Of a stretch of 64,000 nt of DNA, positions 20,294 to 29,157 are shown piece by piece. Source of the stretch: Gonocerus acuteangulatus (taxonomy: Eukaryota > Arthropoda > Insecta > Hemiptera > Coreidae); contig OX328132.1 of NCBI GenBank assembly GCA_946811695.1, positions 95,685,456-95,749,455 of the forward strand, read 5' to 3'. Every line of letters starts with the position of its first letter. Positions within the stretch are counted from its first letter, which is position 1. The notes under the pieces are model-generated. The model had not been told where the DNA came from, did not search any database, and saw only the letters and a list, made by a program, of their open reading frames with translations. A program made the position numbers and the translations under genes.

Positions 20294-21654
20294 TTAAGTC
20301 TGTGGACAGCTAAGGATACTTCATGAGGATGAAAGAAAGAAGGAGGAGGAGAAAGCGGTAAGGCTGAGTCTAGGAATTCTTCTACATTTGAAGAATGGAT
20401 AGGGTTTTGGATGGATTCGTGTGGACGGAATACTTGGGAGAGGTGGGATGCGAAGGTTTCAGAAATTTCGGAGTCGGTTTTAGCCCAGCTGTTATCATCT
20501 CGACGGAGAGGATGTGATGGATTTGGATGGGATAGGATTCGTTTAGTGGCTGTCCATAGGGATTTGTCATCGGGAGTAAGTTTGTGAGTGTATTCGGCGA
20601 ATTTGTTGTTAAAGTGTTTGTGTAGTTCGTATTGTAGTTGTCTAGTCAATTGGTTGAGGCGAGTCTTGTCCGATGGATAACGTGTGGTTTGCCATATTCT
20701 TCTGGCTCTGTTTTTTTCGGTTCGAAGGAGTTGTATATGATCGGGGAAATACGTCACTGGAGGTGATATATGAGGACATTTCTTAGTGGAAATAAGGAGT
20801 CCAGTCTGAATGTCTGTAGTCAGTTTGTTTATGGCTGTGTCAATATCGTCTTTAGTCTTAAGAGGGATGTTTAGGTTTAGAGAGGAATTTAGGGAGGATT
20901 GAAATGAGCACCAATCAACTGGGCCGTTGATGAGGGATGGGCGGTGAGGACGAGTGAAAAGGATAGGATCAATGTTAAAGGAAAGCAATATAGGGCTGTG
21001 ATCAGAGGATAAATCAAATAGGTTGGAAATATGGAAAGGAACATGTCTGACACCATGTGTTACAAAATAATCCACTATGTCTGGAGATTTGGATCTGGAA
21101 GTAGGCCAGTAGGATGAATTGGGAGGAGAAATGATATTCAGATTGTGGGAATGGATGGTTTGGTGGAAAAGGTTACCTCGAGAGTTGGAGATTCGACATC
21201 CAAATTCGGGATGTTTGGCATTGTAATCCCCTCCTGCAATAAATCTGGGACCTAAAGAGGAGAAGAAGGAATTGAGGACGGAAGAAGAGACTGCTTTATT
21301 GGGTGGACAATAAGCAGAGGAAATGGTTATTGGGACATGGGAAGAGGATTGGAGGGTAACTGTGGTACTCTGCAGACATTCCAGGGCAATAGGTGAAGGA
21401 TCAGGATAGTGGGAAATGGAGGATTTGATTAGGATGGCAGTACCCCCGTGAGCAGTCCCGTCTGGGTGGTCCGTTCTGTGTGTCCTATATCCAGTGATAT
21501 AGAAATGTAGTCGGCTAGTCAGGTGAGTTTCTGTAATCAGGGCTATGTCAATGTTTTTGTCTTGAAGTAAGTGAGTCAGTTCGTCTTTGTGGGCTGTGAG
21601 TCCATTGGCGTTCCAAAGGAGGATTGAGAGGGATTTGAAGGAAGGGGCAGTCAT
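20294..21654 (-). pseudogene. Jockey LINE ORF2, endonuclease half (5' part of a split element)
   Basis: The minus strand opens at ATG 21654 and runs about 454 codons. The APE endonuclease motifs are SILLWNANGLTAHKDEL (Asn), ALITETHLTS (catalytic Glu), GGTAILIKSS, FIAGGDYNAKHPEFG (Asp-x-Asn), SPDIVDYFVT and SSDHSPILLSF (Ser-Asp-His). A linker with RARRIWQTTRYPSDKTRLNQ follows and the frame halts after VSLAVHRLK, exactly where the RT KAPGPD motif should come. That motif begins the fragment at 14702. The catalytic endonuclease residues are intact. Its ATG overlaps the ORF1 stop as ATGA. Confidence 0.88.
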
Positions 21655-22190
21655 GCATGCAGGACAGACAGGATGCTGGTCACTTTGTGGAGGAGGTCAG
21701 TGAGGGGGGATATGAGGGCTTGAAGGTTTTGAATTATTTGGTTCAGGTTTACCAGGGCAGTTGTGATTGAGGAGAAGTCAGGGGAGGATTTGGGTTGAGG
21801 AATGGTAACCCTCGGGGGAGGTAGACGATGGGGGCCAGTAGTAGGAGCAGGGGTGGTTGTTGATGGTTTTTGAAGATTCGACCGGAACACAGAGGCGTAG
21901 GTTGTTCTTCCTGGATTTGGTTGACTGGAGGGCTGAGGCTGGTAGTCCACTGGAGGCTTCGGTAGGGGTGGGAAGGTTGTAGAATCCTGACTGGGTGCTG
22001 CTTGGGAAGTAGTTCTAGCAGGGCCACGTTGTCCACTCCTAGATCTTCTCCGCTTGACCAACTCCTGGTAGGCACTACAACCGCGGTAGTTTGCTGGATG
22101 GGCTTGATGGCAGTTTATGCACGTAGCTGGCGTATCTCTGTTCTTTGAACAGTCGTTGGATAGATGAGGACCGGCACACTTCACACACAT
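21651..22190 (-). pseudogene. Jockey LINE ORF1 (gag-like, zinc knuckles), 5'-truncated
   Basis: The minus strand encodes CVKCAGPHLSNDC and CINCHQAHPANYRGC, two CCHC-type knuckles, then a basic segment (KRRRSRSGQRG), a long proline-rich region and a hydrophobic C-terminal helix. Upstream codons QKFCRVNP still read through, but sequence beyond about 22215 no longer looks like Jockey, so the N-terminal RNA-binding part is missing. ORF1 stop and ORF2 start share ATGA, suggesting coupled reinitiation. The protein would bind element RNA. Confidence 0.82.
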
Positions 22191-22383
22191 GGGATTAACC
22201 CGACAGAATTTCTGTTAACCTAAATTGAAAAGATATCAAATATGCAATAGATATTTAATTGAAGACCATATTTAAGAATTGGCTGGAGACAGAAAAACAA
22301 AGCAGCTAGCAGCAGTAACCTTCCAAATACGGCAACCTCCTGTATTCTGAGAATCGATATTCTACTTCATCAAATGTTTGACC

Positions 22384-22560
22384 TGATTCACATTAGCATA
22401 ACTTTTTTGTTTATGAACCGATTGATATGAAACAAACACTAAATGTTAACTGAAGCTTACCGCAATATATTAGTGAAACCCGCATCTAAATTGGATAAGC
22501 CGTTTCTGAGCACAGACAAACAGGTTAACAAACATACATCGATTCGTACAATTTTATTAC
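22384..22560 (+). repeat. Second copy of the 10160-10290 repeat
   Basis: ATTAGCATAACTTTTTTGTT, AACCGATTGATATGAAACAA and AATTGGATAAGCCGTTTCTG match the segment near 10160-10290. It is followed by a (CA)n run at 22586-22612. Confidence 0.75.
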
Positions 22561-22577
22561 ATGTGTGTGTGGGTTTG

Positions 22578-22615
<38 letters not shown>

Positions 22616-22685
22616 GTCTCTCAAAAGTAATCGGAAAGAGTCTCGGTATTTTGTTGAAATTTCGTAAAATAATTGTAGCTTTAAG

Positions 22686-22718
<33 letters not shown>

Positions 22719-22720
22719 GC

Positions 22721-23643
22721 GGGTCTTTTTGCGAGGACCACATCCAGTTACTTTTGAAGTAGCAGTAGTGATTTATAACAGTTACTCGTACTCGCTGATA
22801 AGCTTACTGATTAGCTTATAGGTTCTTTGCTGGTTATCTACTACTTCTTGACTCGTTATCTACGGTTATAATATTAGATAATGGCAAGCAATATTTATTA
22901 ATAAAAAGGTTAATATGATCAAAATCAATTCTCTCAACTATGAAATAATTTATTAAGCTTTAAAGTTGACTGTTTTGCAGGTTATGAAGGATAACAAACA
23001 ACGTTATTTGTAAACAAACATATTTTATTCCTTTTTTCTCTCTCTCTCTTTTTTGGATATTTTACATTTATTAAGCATTACATGCTATGCGTTTCCGCTC
23101 GCTCTAGAAGATATCTAAACTCTAGTCAATCTAACTCGCAATTAATAATAATAAGTCTTTATTTATATATGTACAAATATTTATTATAATGAAAATAAAA
23201 TAAAAATAGATGTAAACCTTATATATATATGTACAATATAGACCTTCCCGCTAGGGAGTTTAAAGTCTTTTAAGGGAGACACTCCGGACCTACGCAATTA
23301 ATAGAATTATATTAATTTTAGCTACTCTAGTCTATCCAACTCGCTAAAATTAATAGGATTCCATTAATTTTTCCGAGTAAGAAACCAATCCCTTTTTCTT
23401 TGTCAGGAACATCGCGAACTAATTGTAAAACACTAATTTTTTCTCACTAACATAAGCAGAGCTTTCATAAACAAAAGCTAATTCACTGTTGAAGGTTACT
23501 TTACTCCCAGCAAGAACCAATGCGATTGGTCATCGGAATCCTCCAACAGGAAGGCAAAGGAGTTATGCGCATGCGCTGAATCACTGATACAATCACTACT
23601 GCTACTTCAAAAGTAACTGGATGTGGTCTTCGCAAAAAGACCC
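22721..23643. mobile_element. Foldback element copy 4 (related interior, different ends)
   Basis: Inverted ends of about 55 bp begin GGGTCTTTTTGCGAGGACCA (right end differs at one or two bases). The flanks are AAGAACGC (22713-22720) and AAAAACGC (23644-23651), a 7/8 match. The interior carries the family words GCTATGCGTTTCCGCTCGCT and CTAAAATTAATAG. A (A)33 run and a (CA)n tract sit just outside the left end. The internal TAAGTCTTTATTTATATATG (23154) resembles a LINE 3' end. Confidence 0.7.
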
Positions 23644-23817
23644 AAAAACGCATTTCACAGTTCCGAAAATTTATATTATATTAATTGAAAACAATGTTTC
23701 GGCTTAATGCCATCATCAGGAAATCTTTGGAAAAGGATTTCAAAATCACGGAACACCAACAAAATTAAATTTGCAATACCTGTATCTTACTCACTTATTG
23801 TCACAGTATAAAAATTA

Positions 23818-24532
23818 GGTAAACCTGAAGGAGATTGTCCTCAACACCGATTTTCTCCAAACTTTGCACTATAACGTATTTTGATGCACTAAACACGAAT
23901 CCGTTGGAAAAAATTGTTGTTCTCAACCTGGAAAGAAGTTATTTAAAAAAAAAGTTCACTGATGAAGGTTAGGGAAGACCAAAGGTGCTGTTAGCGGGTT
24001 ACAAACGACCAAATTTTCTTCAAAATTTGCATTATAACGTATTTTGATGCACTAAACACGAATCCGTTGAAAAAAAAAGTTGCTCGCAACTAGGAAAGAA
24101 GTTATTAAGCACTAAAGTTCACTGTTATGGAGGTTATAAAAGACGGGGTAAACAGCTTATATGTAAACACGCGCCTGCGCAATAGTCCTTAATGACGAAG
24201 TGTAATTGAAATTTAGACTCACCTTGTGGTAGCTGACTTGGTCGTAAACTGTCGCTTTTGGGCATACGTGCTATGCGTTTCCGCTCGCTCAAGAAAACAT
24301 CAAAACCCCTAGTCAATCAAACTCGCAGAAATGAAAAGAATTCTATGGCCCAAAAGTCGTCCAAGGCAGTCTTCCCTAACCTTCATAACAGTGAACTTTT
24401 TTTTTAAATAACTTCTTTCCTGATTGAGAACAACAATTTTTTTCAACGGATTCGTGTTTAGTGCATCAAAATACGTTATAGTGCAAAGTTTGAAGAAAAT
24501 CGGTGTTGAGGACAATCTCCTTCAGGTTTACC
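23818..24532. mobile_element. Foldback element copy 2
   Basis: Inverted ends of about 170 bp begin GGTAAACCTGAAGGAGATTG. Perfect 8-bp flanks AAAAATTA lie at 23810-23817 and 24533-24540. Shared inner words with copy 1: TATTTTGATGCACTAAACAC, GGAAAGAAGTTATT, GTTCACTGTTATGGAGGTTA and GCGTTTCCGCTCGCTC. It is 715 bp long and noncoding. Confidence 0.85.
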
Positions 24533-24700
24533 AAAAATTATCTCATTTTAAATTATTCATCTCATTTTTTTGTTCGTCATTGAATTTTATAAGAACATAT
24601 TTGAAACACATAAAAATGACAAAGACATACTAGTCCCCTGGGAGTAACACATTTGATAATCCCCTGAAACCTCCCCCCAATGCCAAGTTTGACTCATGAC

Positions 24701-25084
24701 CATAGATATAGAAAGGATAGATGCCTAACTCGATCTTTTAGTGAAGCACCCCTAAGATCCCGGCGGCCATCTTGCTCAAGGGAAAGACATTGACAGTAAT
24801 CCTAGGAAAGTTTATGTTTTTCATTCTAGATTTTGTATTCAACATTATTTTAATTATTATTATTATATCGTGCTGTGCTTATGGGTGTACTAAAAGAGCA
24901 TTCAAGGGATCGGTCATTCATTTTTTGTCGTAAGTACCTACTACTTGACTATCATAGATTCTTTCTCAAAGCCCTAATATTAACTTTTTTCCCTTAAAAG
25001 CCACCAAATTCTCAACCTTAGGCCATTGTATATATACACCATAAAACCAGCGGAGTTAGTCATCTATTTCTTTCTATATCTATG
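24701..25084 (+). mobile_element. P-type non-autonomous element with THAP-like exon remnant
   Basis: Inverted ends CATAGATATAGAAAGGATAG on the left and TTTCTTTCTATATCTATG on the right, flanked by perfect 8-bp CTCATGAC (24693-24700 and 25085-25092). Inside, about 24868-24932 reads SCCAYGCTKRAFKGSVIHFL followed at once by a GTAAGT-type donor. This is the N-terminal CxxxC and following residues of a THAP zinc finger, as in the first exon of P-element transposases. An 8-bp TSD and a THAP remnant together favour the P superfamily. No initiator ATG is visible. Confidence 0.65.
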
Positions 25085-25214
25085 CTCATGACTTTTTTAA
25101 ATCATTGAAAAATACACATATATTAATTAGTAAAAACATAACAAAAATAATCAAAGTATGAATGTATTAGGTCACAAAAATAATCGGAATTATGAACAAA
25201 ATTTACAAAAAACG

Positions 25215-25786
25215 TTAACCCTGGAACGCCAGCCTTCCTCGGCCTACCCCATTCTACCAACTATTCGTCATTCTGACGAACATACTTAAAAAATATATAT
25301 ACATAATTTAAAACTCAACTTATGAGATATTCTTTAATATTATATATTCTTCAAAATTGAATAATATAACTTTATTAATTAACTAATACGATTTAGAGGG
25401 GAAGAAAATGATGAAAATTAGTATAAAATTCCAAAACTTTGTTAATTCACAGATTTTCATGAAAATATTAAAACAAAATAACAGAATAGTAACATACACC
25501 GTAAAAAATAAAAGAATAAATGATCTTACCAACCCTAGTCAAACAGGCATGCACACAGATATTCCTACATCTCCAAACAATCGTAATTTTCACGTACTTT
25601 CTTTGACATAATTTCATGTAATTTCCGAACAACACATACAATCGGTGTAATTCTTTCGATGACTAGTCAAATATTGACAAGAAGTAGCACAGCTGTGCTT
25701 TGGTGGAGAATAGAAGAACGAGAGGGGAGGGGCGACTGTAAATCACACAGGTGTTCGTCATTTTGATGAAGGCGTTCTAGGGTTAA
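25215..25786. mobile_element. piggyBac-like MITE
   Basis: TTAA at both ends (25215-25218 and 25783-25786), with inverted termini TTAACCCTGGAACGCC and TTAACCCTAGAACGCC. Subterminal inverted words TTCGTCATTCTGACGAA lie near both ends. No transposase. Confidence 0.82.
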
Positions 25787-26058
25787 GATAAGTAGTTATA
25801 TCGTTCTTCAGTTCTAAATAGTGGACTTTTCTCTTTGGATAACGTCTTTTTTTCATAGACTCCGTTAATTTAGACGACGTTTGGGGGCATATATTGCTCT
25901 AGAATTCCAATATCGTTTTTTCAACTTTTCCTTGTTATTAAATGCATGTTTTAGGAGTTCTTCCTCTACATGTGACCATAGATTATCTATAGGATTAAGC
26001 TCAGGTGACTGGGAAGGTGTTTCCAAAACATTTCTGCTATTATACATTATAATATTCA

Positions 26059-26821
26059 GGTAAATGTGAAGACGAGGCTCCTGGGCACCGTTTATTTTGA
26101 AATTACTAAACTAAACTAAACACGAATCCGTTAAAAAAAAGTCGCTCTCAACTAGGAAAGAAGTTATTAAGCACTGAAGTTCACTGTTATGCGAGTTATG
26201 AAAGCTAATGTAAGCAACCATATTTGTCGACATGCGCATGCGCGGGTAAGGAAAAGTCCGTAAGTCTAATTGTAATTTACCATCAATTATTTAAATTTAT
26301 CTCCAGTTATTATTTTATTTTTTTTAAAAAAAAAAACGCTTATGCGTTTCCGCTCGCTACGCTCGCTCAAGAAGGTATCAAAACTCTTGTCAATCAAACT
26401 CGCTAAAACGAATAGAATTCTATTAATTTTAGCGAGTTGGATTGACTAGAATTTTGATATCTCCTTGAGCGAGCGGAAAAGCATAACACGTATGCCCACA
26501 AGCGGCATGTTACGACGGGTGAGGACGCCCTTCAAATTTACAATGATTTGTGAATAAATAGTTTATCAACATTTCAAATAAGAGTTCTTTGTTGGCCAAT
26601 CTTACATCCCTGCGCATGCACATGTTTACAAAAACGTTGTTTACGCCACCTTTCATAACCCGCATAACAGTGAACTTTAGTGCTTAATAACTTCTTTCCT
26701 AGTTGAGAGCGATTTTTTTTTCTTCTTTTTTTTATGGGATTCGCGTTTAGTGTAAAAAAGTACGTTATAGTGCAACATATAAAAATAATCGGTGCCCAGG
26801 AACCTCGTCTTCACATTTACC
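26059..26821. mobile_element. Foldback element copy 3, inserted in the Tc1 gene
   Basis: Inverted ends of about 190 bp begin GGTAAATGTGAAGACGAGG. Perfect 8-bp flanks AATATTCA lie at 26051-26058 and 26822-26829. An inner palindrome (about 26335-26500) carries GCGTTTCCGCTCGCT and TTTTAGCGAGTTGGATTGAC as in copy 1. 763 bp, noncoding. Confidence 0.87.
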
Positions 26822-26986
26822 AATATTCATAACTGAGTTCATAGAGCTTTATGTTTTGGGTCATTGTCCGGATAGAATTTGAATGTATAAAGAATTCCTA
26901 TTTTCCGGGTAACCCTCAAATTTCCGTTTAGAATATTTATATAAATATTATTGTCCATGATTATATATATTATTGTCCAATGAAGA

Positions 26987-27445
26987 CAGGGCCGCCACAT
27001 GGGGGGGGGGGGTACTGCCGGGTACTGTTGTCCCGAGCCCGGGCGCCGGGCCTCGCTAATTGGAAGAAAATGTATAGGTTATGAGCTTGTAAAAAAAAAA
27101 CCCATTGGTTTAGAAATATAGACGGGTGTAGCCTATATTTATTTGAATTGGATCCATATTTTTTTAATGCACATAAACGACAAAACAAGTGCAGTCCCAG
27201 AATAGTATATTTCATTAAGAGTCGTAATAAAACTACAAGTACCGAAAGTGACCTTTGCTGCACCGATTGTCGGCTTTTATTCTCATTTTGCTCAAAACTC
27301 AAGATGAAAATGATTTTAAAATGTCCAAAGTCCTACAGCAAAGTACTAGAATTTTCAGCCTGGCTCTGAGAAGTGGGGGCCCGGCTCTGAGAAGGAGGGG
27401 CCTATGATCTGATCCTGGACCCGGCACTGAGATGTGGCGGCCCTG
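26987..27445. mobile_element. hAT-type element, inserted in the Tc1 gene
   Basis: Perfect 14-bp inverted ends CAGGGCCGCCACAT fit the hAT CAGGG terminus. Identical 8-bp flanks AATGAAGA at 26979-26986 and 27446-27453. GC-rich termini and a G-run (27001-27012). No transposase in the 459 bp. Confidence 0.88.
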
Positions 27446-28073
27446 AATGAAGAATAAATTCCACACTCGCTTGGAACTCAAGACAGCTCCAGAATAACGT
27501 AGACCCAATCCCGCCTTTCACTGTATTTTTTGTATTTCACCAAATACGCTCTCCATTATGACAGTGCCAGACCCTATCACATCAGTGCAGTTTGAGTTGA
27601 ACTTTTGTTCGTCTGCAAATATAACTTTATCTCAGTAAGTGTCAGGCTTTTTTTTATGATCTAAACTTATAAAAGTTTTTTCCTAGCTACCCCACCATTA
27701 AATTGGTTCTCTGGAGGGTTCTTCTTATTGTTTCTGGGCTTTCCTTCGTTACAGTTTCTTGTTAAAGCTCCGTTGCTATGGCAAGAGTATTTATAGAGGT
27801 ATTCTGCCGTACGTTTCAGACAATTCTTCTTTCATCCCTCTCCAACAGCAGTTTAAGACGCCCTTTTTTCTCTTCACTTTTCAATATTTCCTCAGTTTCA
27901 TACGTTTTACATCATTGAAGCCTTGCTGGACTCTTGGCTTATTTTTTTTTTTTTTATTTACACCCCTTCTCCCGTATGAAATCTACACGCAGACGGGTCT
28001 CAATCGACTTTGGCCTATACGATCCCATGCTTGCGATTATTGACTTTTAACTTGCACATGTGGGGACCTTAGG

Positions 28074-28079
<6 letters not shown>

Positions 28080-28115
<36 letters not shown>
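28080..28115. repeat. (TA)n microsatellite
   Basis: About 18 TA units adjoining the Jockey 3'-end copy. Confidence 0.95.
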
Positions 28116-28117
<2 letters not shown>

Positions 28118-28119
<2 letters not shown>

Positions 28120-28290
28120 CTTTATTTTGCAATTATATAATACATGAAGTATTTTTGATAATTCTTTTATTCTTAAATGTATGACATGAAGGACCGATAG
28201 GAAAAAAAATCCATTGACCAAAATACTTTAGGGCTAGAACTGACTATTTTCTACATATTAAGAATGAAGTTTATACAGAAAAGTCAAGAC
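28118..28290 (-). repeat. Jockey-type LINE 3'-end copy
   Basis: AATCTTTATTTTGCAATTAT, TTTTTGATAATTCTTTTATT, a GATAGGAAAAAAAATCCA-like word and a CCAAAA/TAGAACT tail follow the same order as in the 3' UTR at 13118-13270. It is a dead-on-arrival, 5'-truncated copy. Confidence 0.6.
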
Positions 28291-28504
28291 AAGGACATAA
28301 AATTAAGAAAGACTGGAAATTCCGATTATTTTTTTGACCAAATTGTCTTTGTTACAAATTAATTATTTTGCAAAAATGTCTGTCGATTTCGGTTCTTTAG
28401 AATGGTACTTTATTGGTATATTTAAAAAAAAACACAACATACACAAAGTTTTTATAAGTAATTACAAGCGAATTTTAAAATTTCGTTTCCGTATTACTTT
28501 TGGG

Positions 28505-28507
<3 letters not shown>

Positions 28508-28563
<56 letters not shown>
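28508..28563. repeat. (TA)n microsatellite
   Basis: About 27 TA units upstream of CARM1 exon 1. Confidence 0.95.
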
Positions 28564-28569
<6 letters not shown>

Positions 28570-29027
28570 ATATAATTTGTTTAGTAAGGATACGTTTTTT
28601 TAAATTTCCTAATGAAGCTGATTCATTAAATTTGGCAATGTTAACATTAATTTTCTTCGAACATTGAAACATTTTCAGGATTAATGAAGGGGGCGCAATT
28701 GATCAACTGAAATGAATAATATGTTTTAAAACTCTCCAATTCGAGATTAATAAAAATACAATGTACGAAAAAAACAATTTTTCGTATTCAGTATTTTCAA
28801 CTACTCGATGAATAATTTGCAAAAAATCTTAAACAGTTTGTGGTAATGAATTAACTGCCCGTAGTCCATTCATGCTTTTAGCCACACTGAGTCTCAAGCT
28901 TGAGTTGAGGGGGCTGTGTTCCCTATGGCGGTTGCGATGTCTTTCTTGTTATGAGTCTTTTGAAAAATTTTTAAAAGTTCCGCACGTCTTTTTTTTTTTT
29001 TTTTTTTTTTTTTGAAAAATTTTAGTT

Positions 29028-29157
29028 ATGGCCCCGCAATTTACGGTTTATGTTTCAAGAGCTGGTCGAGACGGAGAAATAGTCCCAAAATTTGATTGTG
29101 CTGTTTTACTGTGTATAGACTACGATCCACAAGGATTTAGCGTTAAATTAAAAAGAG
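29028..29157 (+). CDS. CARM1: CARM1 exon 1 (coding)
   Basis: [18 protein letters not shown] to SVKLKR, start of the CARM1 PH-like N-terminal domain. The donor GTTTGC is not ideal. The exon ends in phase 1. A T-rich tract and TTTTAG lie 4 nt before the ATG, so this may be the second exon of the transcript. Confidence 0.85.

Larger units (their letters stand above)
25865..27900 (-). pseudogene. Tc1-type transposase gene, interrupted twice
   Basis: Minus-strand pieces of one DD34E-type transposase. An N-terminal stretch with ESPETIRRTLQRTNLMVG lies near 27720-27800. KVIFADEQKFN with the first Asp lies near 27610-27640. FYPDNDPKHKAL with the second Asp lies near 26845-26885. SPELNPIDNLWSHVEEELL lies at 25870-26010, where Asp replaces the usual catalytic Glu. 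Stops and a frameshift are present. The hAT element at 26987-27445 and the foldback element at 26059-26821 each split the gene, and a piggyBac MITE sits just beyond its 3' end. A copy long inactive. Confidence 0.82.
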
